Source: Rotaria socialis
Taxonomy: Eukaryota; Rotifera; Eurotatoria; Philodinida; Philodinidae
Assembly: GCA_905331475.1 (NCBI GenBank)
Contig: CAJNYU010001053.1
Location: 1 to 64,000 of the forward strand
Direction of reading: 5' to 3'
DNA: 64,000 nucleotides
Part shown: piece after piece, positions 1 to 10,912 of the stretch
Numbering within the stretch: position 1 is the stretch's first letter
Layout: every line of letters starts with the position of its first letter
Notes under the pieces: generated by a model
Told to the model about the DNA's origin: nothing
Seen by the model: the letters and a program-made list of their open reading frames with translations, nothing else
The model's database searches: none
Made by a program: the position numbers and the translations under genes

Positions 1-2
1 CC

Positions 3-1265
3 TATGTTTTCCATCTCAATGATACTGACCAAACAAAGTTACGCATTATTGATACACCTGGTTTTGGTGATACGCGAGGCATTGAACAAGATCATAAGAA
101 TATGCAACATATTTTAGAATATATTAATAATCTTACTCATCTAAATGCTATCTGTTTTCTTCTGAAACCGAATGCATCAAGGTTAAATATCTTCTTTCAA
201 TCATGTCTTACTCAATTATTCTCTCTGTTTGGTACAAATGCGCTCAACAACATTATCTTCTGTTTCACCAGTGCTCGGTCGACATTTTACACTCCTGGCG
301 ATACAGCACCGTTACTGAAAAAAATGCTTACCTCTCTATCGATCGGCAATGTTCCCTTCTCAAAGAAGAATGTCTTCTGTTTCGATAGTGAATCATTTCG
401 TTATTTGGTTGCTCGACAAAATAATATTCGATTCGATAGTAACGAAAAGCAAGAATATGAAATGAGTTGGAAAACGTCAGTATCGGAATCGAAACGTCTT
501 ATTGATTATATGCATAAAGATGTTACAGTTTATCGTATTGATAATAGCCTACAATCGATGAAACACGCTCAATTTACAATTCTTGGTATGGTTCGTCCAA
601 TATTAGAAACGATGCGTAATATTCTTCGGAATCTTCTTCTAAAAAAGTTCTATCCATCGGAAGCATCAATTGAATTACATCCTAAGGTTCTTGATCATCC
701 CATTACAGTTTGTTTACTATGTAAGGGTGACGTTAAGAAAATTGGTAATTTTTTATTTGCAATTGATATTTCTCATAAAATGAAAAAGAAATGTCGTACT
801 TGTTCATGCTCGTTAAATAGACACATTACCCTTGAATACTTACTTGAGTATACGTTTGTTAGAAGTGCTCCGACACATAATGAAAGAGAGATCTTAGCTC
901 AATTGCTTCGTGCAAGTGCTGAATTTTCTTATTTTTTAATTCATATTGCTCGTGCATCAGAAGATGATTTATTTCTGTCTGGTCTCTTACAAATGATTAA
1001 ACATGAAGCTAATCTGGCTAACAATCAAAATATGAATGATATGAATTCGGAGTTAGTCGCAGCATTGAATGAGCTTCAAGTTGGATATGTAAACCGAATG
1101 AATGAAATCAAATCAAACAAAGAATTGAATAATTTATCATTTATTTATAAACGAATTAATGATATTAGTGAATATCCGATTATACGTGAGCAGTTGGCGG
1201 CTATTAAAGCAGGAAGGATGAGAATTATGATGAAAAATGAATATGAAGTACCAAAAAGAAACTAA
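3..1265 (+). CDS. GTPase-like P-loop protein, 5'-truncated by window edge
   Basis: The frame is open from base 3 to the stop at 1263-1265, giving 420 visible residues. The start and the Walker A motif lie upstream of the window. Near the visible N-terminus is DTPGFGDTRG (visible residues 17-26), a G3/Walker B-type DxxG motif of translation-factor-class GTPases such as AIG1/septin-like proteins. A clear G4 (N/TKxD) is not visible; the strand where it is expected reads FCFTSARSTFY. Around residues 237-270 is a cysteine cluster (CLLC then CRTCSC) that could bind a metal. The C-terminal third is helical and charged. The nearest known type is the large AIG1-like uncharacterised GTPases of aquatic animals (family inference). 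No intron is visible. The substrate and role are unknown. Confidence 0.75.
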   Translation, partial: YVFHLNDTDQTKLRIIDTPGFGDTRGIEQDHKNMQHILEYINNLTHLNAICFLLKPNASRLNIFFQSCLTQLFSLFGTNALNNIIFCFTSARSTFYTPGDTAPLLKKMLTSLSIGNVPFSKKNVFCFDSESFRYLVARQNNIRFDSNEKQEYEMSWKTSVSESKRLIDYMHKDVTVYRIDNSLQSMKHAQFTILGMVRPILETMRNILRNLLLKKFYPSEASIELHPKVLDHPITVCLLCKGDVKKIGNFLFAIDISHKMKKKCRTCSCSLNRHITLEYLLEYTFVRSAPTHNEREILAQLLRASAEFSYFLIHIARASEDDLFLSGLLQMIKHEANLANNQNMNDMNSELVAALNELQVGYVNRMNEIKSNKELNNLSFIYKRINDISEYPIIREQLAAIKAGRMRIMMKNEYEVPKRN

Positions 1266-2226
1266 TGTCTAACATTTATCAGTAATGGATTCACAAACGT
1301 TTTTTAAACAATGAATTTTGTTTTAAAAAAAATACCGTTCATGTCTTCTTGCAGTAGATTAGGTTTATTGCAGAAAAAAAATCGTATGATTTGTAAAGTA
1401 AACCTTTCGAGAAAAATAACAAACAATGGTGTTCGTATGAATTCAATGGGTTGTTTGTCACGTAAACCAAATACAGTTGTTAGCTATCGACCGAGCTCTA
1501 GGCGGAAAAATGATGGTTATGTCCATATGAATGTATTTAGCAAACAGTTGTTTTTATAACTAGATCGATTGATATGGTGAATTCTGAACTTTGCGAGTGT
1601 TTGTTTTATTGCCACCCTGAACCAGTTCAACATCTCATTTATTTTCTTTTTAATTATCGTAAAATCTAGGAAAACACAACGAAAAATCATGATTTTATTC
1701 ACAGAAAGGAATAACAATTACGTAGATATCGCTGCACATATTTTCATCATTATCAATAGACTAAAAAAAAGCAATATTTTACACTCACCTTTTTAGTTTT
1801 ATCAAAATTCAATCACCCCAAGTCAAAAATGAGTGCGGTTAGGCTTCTTTTAGAAGAATTGTGTAATTTCAATTAGATTATGTTGTAAACATTCTGATAA
1901 ATCCGTTAGAACATTTACCAAAGAACATATCCATTTTGATGACGCTAAGCTCATGATCTGTAATCATGGGCACATGCGCAGCCTCTTTACTGTTACGAAT
2001 TATGTGCACTCGTCCCTCCTCGATATCGACTAAACCGATGTCATTTAGCTTTTATTATCATAAAATATTAATCGCGTAGTGTTCGTTGGTTTTGAGATTT
2101 TATACAGCTGTATTAGTTTTGATCAACACACCATGACTCATTTAATCAAGAAGAAACTCGACACCTGCTCTGTAGTTCCTATAAATAAAATTCAAATAAT
2201 ACCACAATCACAGAACCAGCGAAAAT
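1266..2226. other. Intergenic, no confident gene
   Basis: An 82-codon reading frame at 1311-1559 (+) has mixed codon use and could be a relic, but I recognise nothing in it. The rest is AT-rich. No repeat or RNA gene was seen. Confidence 0.5.
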
Positions 2227-3873
2227 ATGAAAATATTTCTATTATTCTTCGTTTTTTATTTCTCATCTATCTTTTTTCAAGGTAAAATGATCTTTTAAAT
2301 AAAAACAAGAGCGATTAAATTTACTACTTTCTTTGCCTAAAATTCAGAAAGCAATGCCGAAATAGTTTGTAACAACTATGTCAGCGATATTGATATTATC
2401 AATCGAAATCCATTTTATGTTCGAACTTTTTGGTATGATTACATAACATCTGTTGGGTTGGACAGTAGACAACGAGTATCACAGTTTACTATAGCCAACA
2501 ATGTTAATCCTGCGACAAACATATATTGTTTGAAAAATTTACTGAAACTTGTATTAATCAATACTAATTTATCGATCGTACCCGATATAAAAAATTTTCA
2601 AAATTTAAATTCCTTAATAATTCAATCAGACAATGGTTGTATTGGCCAACATTTGCCAGCTGAATTTGGGCAATTAACTTCTCTGACAAATTTAGAATTA
2701 ACCGATATTAAAAATCTTGAAAATCTACCTAATGAAATTGAAGCTTTAATTCAATTACAATCATTAACATTAAAAAAAATTCCAAATCTTAACAAAATAC
2801 CTGATGACAGTATTGGCAAATTAACAAATCTCAACGAATTAAATTTAATCGATTTACCAAATCTATCAAATGTTCCATCAACAATGAATAACTTTCAATC
2901 TCTACAACGATTAGTAATATCCAACTTGAATATTAATAGTTTACGATTAGATAATCTCGCTCGTTTGATGACTATATCCATAGGATCGAATTCATTATTG
3001 CAAACTATTCAACTTACAAATATGCTTCAATTTTCATCAATTGATATTCAAAAAAATACTGAATTATTAACATTAAAGTTACAAAATGTCTCTATGACAA
3101 ACTCATTAACGGTATACGCAAATACAAAATTAACGTCTATAGTTATGGACAATGTATCTGGTTTACAAGTAATATCAATTACTAACAGTGAACAATTGAA
3201 AAAAATTTCAATAGAAAATGCCGATAGATTATATAGCTTATCGTTAAATTCGTTAGCGAATTTCGAATCAATTTCAATTCATAATGCACCATTATTGTCG
3301 ACTGTTAGCATTCAATACAGTCCTCTATTACAAACTATTTTATTTAATAATACATCGTCAATGCAAACTCTCGATTTATCTGGATGTCAATTAACAACGT
3401 TTCCTGAAAGTATTTTAACAATAAAATCGTTAGTAACCTTAGTGTTGACAACAAATCGATTATCTGCATTACCATTAACATTATCAACTGATTTGCCTAA
3501 TTTACTATTTCTCAATTTAGTCAATAATAAATTTCAAGGAGCAATTTTTCAACCACCGCTTATTTATCTGCGCGAACTTTATCTAAGTAATAATTCATTC
3601 ACATCTTTGGATGGTATTGGAAGCTATCAATCACTTCAACGATTCGAATTAGATTTTAATCAAATATCATCGATTCCAACGGAAATCATGCAATTATCAC
3701 CGATGTTACAGTCGTTACAAGCCAGATTTAACCAATTGACTACTATTCCATATTCAATGACAAATATGAGATCACTAACCTCGTTTTTCGCGGATAAGAA
3801 TAATATTTCGTCTAGTGAACGGTTATACCTCATAAATGCATTCCAACAGTCACTCGTAAAACTTTATATTTAA
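2227..3873 (+). CDS. Secreted leucine-rich-repeat protein
   Basis: Two exons, 2227-2281 and 2348-3873, join across a 66-nt GT-AG intron (phase 1) and encode 526 aa. Exon 1 is an exact signal peptide: M-K followed by about 16 hydrophobic residues (MKIFLLFFVFYFSSIFFQ). The long reading frame beginning at 2458 uses TTG and is not the true start. The N-terminal part carries conserved Cys residues. The rest is leucine-rich repeats: a degenerate middle block rich in Ile/Ser (roughly residues 170-300), then canonical repeats such as LDLSGCQLTTFPESI and LRELYLSNNSFTSL. No C-terminal membrane segment or kinase domain is visible, so it is probably an extracellular binding protein. It converges on a second LRR gene at 5413-6371 with a similar start (Cys, then a Y-x-S-D motif), which suggests an old duplication. 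The ligand is unknown. Confidence 0.85.
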
Positions 3874-5412
3874 AATTTAAAATGGTACTTTATTATATGG
3901 TGATTAATATTTATCTACTGAATACAAGACATATAATAACGAGAAAAAAAATTTCATGTACCAGTGATCTATTAAAAAAATAAATATCAAGCCTATATAG
4001 ACCAGTAGGAAAATAAATTTTCAATGGACTTCCGAGAAAATTCATTTCCATCTCTACACACTTTTTGTATTCATATCTAATTATTAGTTAATGGCGTTTC
4101 TACTCTCACTGTAGTAAATTTCTCAATAGATATTAAAACAACCAAGTCAATTTAATAGCTTCGACATGCTCTGCATGATAGATGAATTATATTTGTTATT
4201 AAAGTTTCAAGTTTCCTCGTTTAGTAAAACACTAAAGTTGAATCTAATCATAATGAGAAGCCGTAAAATGATCTAAACTAGAGAGTAAGTACTCATTCTA
4301 ATATAAAAAAAAAAGGAATGCTAATTTTGTCGAATATTACTGAACATACTTGATCATCGAAACAAAAATAGCGAGATCATTGCTTTAAATTTATTTTCAA
4401 AAGTACACTTCAGTAATCGTTTTAATACATGACAAGTATTCTTAGCTGAATTCAGCTTTAATAAATGAGGAAACATCGGATTCGTATCCGATTGTTATGT
4501 GTACTGCAAAAACTGAGTCGATTTATATATGTTTTGAATAATTCTGAGAAAAAAAAAATTTTTTTTGAAAAAATCCCTGTACCCCCCTCAGGGATGGTCT
4601 GGTTAATAATGACAACTTTTTCGATAACTCAGCCATTTCTTCACAGATTGCTTTCATCTTCGAACTCGACTGAGATATTGATGAGATCATTCTGTGTACA
4701 AAATTTCATGACAATTGGATGAGGCTTTCAAAAGTTATCGTGTTAACGGCCGGACACACTGACCGAATCTAGAGTGTACTCATTTTTTTGGAGTACACAA
4801 AAATCTACCAAATAATATTGTCTAATAATGACAAATAGAAAATTTCGCTTTTCTTCGATTGTTTTTATTGATTTTTATTAAAGCCGTTGATTCTTATTAC
4901 CCTACGTTACAAAATAGGAGAGAGTTAAAATGAAGTAACATTTCACAGTTTTTGACGAACCTTAAAAAATCAAGAAGAGTTGGATGTGTAAGGAGGCATT
5001 TGCAAGACGGATAGGATCAAAACATAATGAAATTACAGACCAATGCTTTTTCGCTTGCACTTGCTCGCACCTTGCACAACTGCAAGACAAAAACACAGTG
5101 GACCAACGCAGACTCTCTTCCGCGAAAGAGAGACATGATAAAGAAATCGTACCATAAAATATATTTACCTTGCGTCGTGTTTGCTACTGTCGATAAGTGA
5201 TAAGAATGTTTTACAGTCACATTCTGTCACTCTAAGTAATGTTAGGTAAAAGTAGAAAAACATCGTTGATATATGCAACTTTTCTATTAGCATAAAGAGG
5301 GACAAAAACTACCAAAACAACGTTTTCTTTTATATTCATTAGAGTTCATGGATCCTTTTTATTTTATGGAAAATAAATGACAATCTATTTTTGTCCATAG
5401 AAGTTCATCACA
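3874..5412. other. Intergenic between convergent LRR genes; repeat-like segment
   Basis: No gene seen. At about 4540-4800 is a segment with an A-run/T-run, a stem formed by tccctg and caggga, and an inverted pair gtgtactc (4774-4781) / gagtacac (4791-4798). It reads like a degraded mobile-element or UTR-type repeat. At about 5110-5135 is a small stem, ctctctt / aaagagag. Confidence 0.4.
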
Positions 5413-6371
5413 TCACATAATGACGGTACTATTCGTCGGTCGAAATATACCTTGTACCCATTCGGTTTCCTGATGTCCGAAAACGTTATTGCGAAGATTG
5501 AGTATTTGAAAACCTTTGGCCGGATAAATTGAAACAGGTAGCTTTGAGAGCTGATTTCCAGATAAATCTAAGTATTCAATTGTTTGCATATTATTGAAGA
5601 AGTCATTTGAAATTGAGTTAATACTGTTGTTTGCAAATGACATTGAAATAGTAGAATTCGATTCAATTATATTTAGTCCATCGAGAGATGTGAGTAGATT
5701 ATTGTTCAGTTCGATTGTACTCAAACTCAGAATGTTGGGTGGAAGGTTTGTAATAATACAGTGCGATCCTTGTAATGTTGTTAGCGACGTTGATCCGTTG
5801 AGAGCATTGAGCGAAGCAAGTCGAAGATTATTACTAACAGACAGCCTTTTAAGAGACGCCATTTTACCCAAAGCAGTAGGAAGACTAGTAAGTTGATTTT
5901 GATCGAGAGTCAATTCAGTGAGTTTATCAAGATTGATGATGTCTTCGGATAATGCTGTCAGGCTCGAATTGATAATAGAGAGCGTTGATAGAATAGTCAT
6001 GTTGAATAATTCAGGCGGAAGTGTGAGCGATGTTGAAATGTTAGCCACAGTGAACGATGCGAGAGTGTCAGCAAGAAGAAGGAGCTCCGATGGAATTGAT
6101 AGGTTAGTACAACCTATGATCGAGAGCACCTGCAAACTTTGTAAGCAGAAGAAAACAGATGGTACATCATCAATACCAATCAAATATAGTTCGATTACAG
6201 CTCCATATTTGTCAACTACTGCATAACTGGAAGTAGTTGGTGACGGTTGCGAAGGATTGATAGCGATATCGAGCAAGGTCGATTGAATAATTTCTTTGTC
6301 CGATGTGTACACATGACCATGCATTGAGCAATTTCGTTGTGGTGGTGGCGGTGGCGGTGGCGGTGGAGTTC
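5413..6371 (-). CDS. LRR protein with polyproline linker (first exon unresolved)
   Basis: The visible exon encodes 318 aa to the stop at 5413-5415. Upstream of the first Met (6322-6324) the frame stays open through QRNCS and a run of nine prolines. It then meets a splice acceptor (ttgttcag) at 6372-6374, just before an in-frame stop at 6388-6390, so the exon starts at 6371 in phase 1. A possible first exon is the ATG at 6449-6451, joined over a 37-nt intron. That intron would be unusually short and gives no signal peptide, so I leave the N-terminus open. The body is LRR: SLQVLSIIGCTNLSIP, KLTELTLDQNQLTSLP, TIEYLDLSGNQLSKLP. The CCA/CCG codon tract is also a simple repeat and prone to length change. 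It is a probable paralog of the LRR gene at 2227-3873. Confidence 0.75.
6343..6366 (-). repeat. Proline-codon simple repeat
   Basis: GGTGGC-type trinucleotide repeat on the plus strand. It encodes most of the proline run in front of the LRR domain. Confidence 0.7.
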
Positions 6372-6390
6372 CTGAACAAAGCGATATCTA

Positions 6391-6765
6391 TTTGAATTCT
6401 TGATCTACCAGGAATAATCCAATGAAAATTTTCGGAAAAAAATGAGTACATTCATATCATGTCAATTCGTTTTCTATCAGAAACCAAATCGACTTTGCTA
6501 GACTGTATTTAGTTGAATTTTTAGGGTGAGTTTATATAATAAGGCACTATATCTAGAGTTAAAGAAAAACGGGAGTTTCCATTCACATATATTAATCTTC
6601 AATTAATAACGTTGAAGTTTCTGAAAAAAACTGACAGCTTTTTAGTTCTCGAGAGAAAGTCAGTAGCATTTTTACACACTTTGTCAAATAACTAGGATAT
6701 ATTCCTATTCGATTTCGCAGTCGTTTCTTTTTTTTACCGAAAATAGATCAAGAATCAGCTACCTA
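6391..6765. other. Region upstream of the LRR gene, no confident gene
   Basis: It probably holds the missing first exon and promoter of the LRR gene at 5413-6371 (minus strand). No exon with both a signal peptide and a matching donor was found. Confidence 0.3.
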
Positions 6766-7960
6766 ACGGGTGCCCCATAATAAATGGCCGGTTCTATCAC
6801 CAACGAAAGTATATAGAGCTTATCTATATTTTCCACTTATTTATATATCATGTATTTCGACTATTCAAGACCTACACAAATACAAAAGATCAACTGTACA
6901 AGTGCTTTTCAGATTTAATTTAAATATAAAGTTTAAGGATATGTGAAAAGTAGTACTGCAAATGACTGATGATGGAATGTCATCACTACAAATTGCTGAA
7001 CAACTACGAAAAGTGGTCAGTGAGCGAAAAGTCAGGCGATGGCAATATTCATATAGAAGCACCGGTACAGTTGACTTGAAAACACCTGCTGGTAGACCCA
7101 GAGTTATACGATCAAAAAATCTTATTCTAAAAGTGAAGAGTAATTTATTTACAAAAGCCGACAAACTGCAAGGAATTTAGCTAATTCACTTCGTATTTCG
7201 AAGGCGACAAACGGTCGCATTATTCATGACGATCTTAATTTGCATGCTTATCATGTTACAAATGTGCCAAATCTAAAGTATGAACATGAACAACGAAGAG
7301 TATCATTCTCATATTGGGCGCGAAAGTCGCTAAGAAAAAAGATCGAGAAAAAATCTTATGTACTGATAAAAAATACTTTGAATTTGATGGCATTTTCAAT
7401 CGCCAAAATGACCGTGTTTATGCTCCCTGTCGACAAGATGCCGACGAACACAAAGGAACAAAGCCACCGGCCAAGTTTACAAAAAGAATTCTGGTATCGC
7501 TAGCTGCATCAAAAAATGGTCTTTCACTTCTAATTATTTTTGAGCCCGGTAAAACGTTAACGCATGAAAATTATATTGAAATTTTATTTTCCTAGATTCA
7601 TTGATAAAAACAAATAGCCCACAATAGCCCAGACCTTAACGTTCTAGACTATTATGTGTGGGACGCTATAGATTATAATATACACTAGGATAAAGGCAAA
7701 AATTATAATTCATTAGCTGATGAAATTAAAAAGTTATAAATCGTGTACCGAAAAATTGTCTCTTTCGCAGTGTTCAAAACTGGTCAAGTAGAATTTTATC
7801 TATTTTAAAAGCAAAAGGTGCTTATATTAGATAACATTTTTTGTGCAGGTAATAGTAGAAACTATGATGTGTGCTATGCGACATTTTGATTTTAAACAAA
7901 GCTTGTCAGATGCTATAAAGCTTTAGAGCGAAAACCGACCATTTATGATGGGGCACCCAT
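6766..7960 (+). mobile_element. Tc1/mariner-type DNA transposon, degenerate
   Basis: Terminal inverted repeats are at 6768-6793 and 7933-7958 (24 of 26 positions match; the outer part reads GGGTGCCCCAT). They are flanked by TA target duplications at 6764-6765 and 7961-7962, for an element of 1,195 bp. The length, TA duplication and TIR form are those of the mariner group. Inside is a broken transposase on the plus strand. Two TIR mismatches and several coding lesions show it is old and inactive. It sits between the LRR gene and the MRH gene and interrupts neither. Confidence 0.88.
6962..7668 (+). pseudogene. Mariner transposase relic
   Basis: Fragments appear in order but in different frames. 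There is an N-terminal helix-turn-helix (SSLQIAEQLRKV, then GRPRVIRSK, 6962-7180) and a middle block near 7240-7310. A catalytic-core stretch, FDGIFNRQNDRVYAP, lies near 7380-7430. The C-terminal catalytic motif SPDLNVLDYYVWD lies near 7625-7665. In mariner transposases the third catalytic acid lies in the PDLNxxD context. Stops and frameshifts separate the pieces, so no functional enzyme can be made. Confidence 0.8.
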
Positions 7961-8069
7961 TACTTCATAACTTTACATTACTCGATTCCTATCGTTTTTT
8001 TTTATTCTAATGCCAAAAAGTAATTGCGTCTTATTCTTATCGAGGGCCATCAGAAAGTTTATTTCCAGT

Positions 8070-8659
8070 TCACCTACCTCCACATCCATCCCAACAAGCA
8101 CATTTGTTTGTTAAACGCATTTTATAGTTATTTGTGCTAGATTCACCTAGAGCTTCTAGTTCGTCAGTTCCAGCCTTCGAACATACTAATGTAACAACTA
8201 AAGTCTTTGGACCATCTGTGTAGGTAACCGTAGGACTACCACCGATTCCTCCTGGATTCCACTTTGCAGTTTCTTGTTTACCAATGGAAAAGCTATATTT
8301 TCCATCCGTCGAAACTAAATGAAATACGAAGTCTAATAAATGAATCATGTTGAATTACTGACCTTGGCAACCGGCTACTCCTTGGCAAGAAGGTAGTTCA
8401 GTAAATGGTTTACATGGGTTGTAGCTATATTCTATATTAAATAAATACGTAACAATATACATATCAAGAATAAAATTAACTTACTATAGCCAGATCCAGT
8501 AGCCGGTACTTTATCGGGATATTTTGCTTTGTCATCCGTTCGTGCTAATGACGATAAATCAATCACTCCTTTTTCAGTCTGATATCGACATGGATCATCC
8601 GCAATAGTTACTGATGAGAAAGCAATGAAAATAGTGAATATTTTAAACCATGACATCAT
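8070..8659 (-). CDS. Secreted MRH (mannose-6-phosphate receptor homology) domain protein
   Basis: Three exons, 8659-8485, 8431-8363 and 8314-8070, with introns of 53 and 48 nt, both phase 1. They join to 162 aa. The first 20 residues are a signal peptide (MMSWFKIFTIFIAFSSVTIA). The mature part has the MRH/Atg27 pattern: GVIDLSSL, a Y-x-Y-NPC strand, VAGCQ, a YSFSIG strand, VTYTDG, then a V-x-L-V-C strand and a late Cys pair. MRH domains bind phosphomannosyl or high-mannose glycans in the secretory pathway (family knowledge). No membrane anchor is visible in the final exon. It ends CGGR followed by TGA; a possible donor at the very end leaves open another exon. Confidence 0.75.
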
Positions 8660-10534
8660 CGTAACGAGAAACTTTTATTCAACTAAAGTAAAACTATCAG
8701 CAGACAAATGAAATGCATCATTATCAGTTATCTTATATTTTGTGTTGTGTTATTGACTAACGCACTGTAATATTTTTCAAGACAACTAATTTTATCATGT
8801 TGTTATTTATCTTAAACGTAAAATTCACCTCAGAGAAAATTCAAGCCATAGAAATGAAACATATTCATCTAGCAAAGGGTTTAGTACGAACAGATATACA
8901 CGTGCATGGACTCGTTGATAAAAGAAAAACGAAATTATGACAATAGTATAACTGTGTTTATCGTTTCCAAAAGTACAAGAGAATCTAATTCATTATCTAC
9001 CATCGCCAGTTTTAGAAGAGATCTATGAGCAAATTGCAATACAACGAAATTTAGAAAAGAATACATCGGTATTCGTTCATTATTATTTGAAGCTTCTTAT
9101 GCTCACCAGCCATTTCTCTACGGAGTCAAAATAAATCAGAAAGAATTCATGAAAAATCGAATGAAAACTATCATAGACACATAATCTTCACTAAATGTAT
9201 GAACACTTTTTGTGCACAGAAATAAATCGTCTAAGAGAAATGAGGTCTAAAAACATTTTGAATATTATATTCCAAAGATGTGGAATGAGCTATGAATTAT
9301 CATCTCATTCATGCTGAGTGCAAGATCTTTTGAAGTGGTTTGAATAACTTAGAGCCATTGCTTTTACATCATGGTATACCGATGGATACAAATTTACAAC
9401 ATTTTTTTCAGCAAGTCATTTCATTCATGTTTCTAGGGATATTATGTGTCCTTCAGGAGAGTTTGCTCTAACCGATACTTCGTGTCCAATTGCTCCACAT
9501 TTTATTCATATCCGCTCATGCAAGAAGAATATCTTGAGCATCACCTTTCATTTTCCCACACAACAGCGCGTATAGTTTTGATGTTTCTACGTACCTGAGA
9601 TTTCCCCTCTAAATGAAACGCTAGATAAGTGAAATTGGAGGCAAAATGAAATCGAAAGCCAATTCTACAACTCTATAGGACTATACTTTTCCGAATTTCT
9701 ATTTCATTTTTCCTGAAAGCTAACTTTTATAGATCTGAATTCGTTGATTCTTCCGTCTTTATTTTTAATCAAAAACCCTGTAGAAATACGCCGACGAGAT
9801 GAAATATCGTCCTAAGAATCGTTATTGTCAAATGTTTGTTATATTCTAGTATTTTCTATTACAACTTCATTTTATTTACAAAAATCTGTTTGAATATTTC
9901 CATTAATAATTCATATAAAAAAATAAACATTAAATTTAAAATCGCACGATTGTTACACGAGCCATTTTAATTATTTATATTTACGTTTAAAGCTGATAGA
10001 AAATATCTTATGATCCATATGTGAGTTATCTGATTAGCACATTATCCTATCGCATAAAATGCGTATTACTACTATCAAATAATCCAATATGCATGAATAA
10101 TTATGTCGTTCCTATGAAATACATGGGAGATCATAATGTCTACATACAATTTTTGCAGGTCATACATTCTTTTGTAGTAACAGAATAGGGGGAAAAACAT
10201 GTTTCCTTATGAGCTTTGAAGTGTGAAGACCCAATTTTCTATAGATTTACCGAAGGATAAACTCAGCTTTTCAGTTTTGTTAAACGACGCGGTATCGCTT
10301 TTTCTAAAAATGACTAAAAAAATTGTTCTTGGACGCTCTCATCATTGAGATTATTTTGAATGAATGATGGAAAAACAAATCTAGGTGATTGATGACTATT
10401 GCAGACAATGGCTAAAATTCTCCTACAATGTTAGTTCGTTTTCTATACGTTTGAGTTTGTTTTGCTAAATTTATTTAATTTAAAAGTCAAAAACAATCGA
10501 AGTTTGTTTTTGTTTGATCGCCATAATTGCTCAC
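8660..10534. other. Intergenic with possible coding relic
   Basis: On the plus strand at about 8970-9180 and 9380-9600 there are stretches with protein-like composition broken by stops and frame changes (for example YLPSPVLEEIYEQIAIQ). They look like a decayed gene, but I recognise no family. The remainder shows nothing. Confidence 0.3.
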
Positions 10535-10912
10535 GTCGCACATTTTTTGTCAAATCCCTATTTATTTCGGAAAAAGAGTTCGAATTAATCGAAAACAAAG
10601 CTATTCGCAAAAATATTTTGCGAATTATTATTTTAACAGCAATATTTTTAATAAAATATTTATCTCATAAATGGGACTGATTTGAGATCTGTGGCTACTA
10701 CATGCCGCTCAGGTACCTTGACATTATCAGAGTGCATCGAATTAAACACGATTCTGCCGGTTTTAACAGGCTCAAAAAATATTCAGACGTTTCTATACTA
10801 TTCAAAATGGCGCATCACTATCATGAAAAACCGGCGGTAGAGCGCACATTCTACCGAACGCTGCACCGTCGGTATACCGCCGGTTTTTTTTTCGGCTTGA
10901 ATCACATGGATA
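10535..10912 (+). repeat. Dispersed repeat, copy A, ending in a hairpin
   Basis: About 380 bp is clearly related to the reverse complement of 34455-34910. Shared stretches include ttttttgtcaaatccctatt, ctcataaatgggactgattt, ctgtggctactaca and ttctgccggttttaacag. Near its right end is a perfect 14-bp inverted repeat (10826-10839 and 10875-10888, core accggcggta) around a 35-nt loop. No transposase is present. It is most simply a non-autonomous element or a fragment of one. Confidence 0.75.

Noticed and set aside
5594..6226. Two plus-strand frames of about 100 codons
   Set aside because: Antisense shadows of the LRR gene; no signal of their own.
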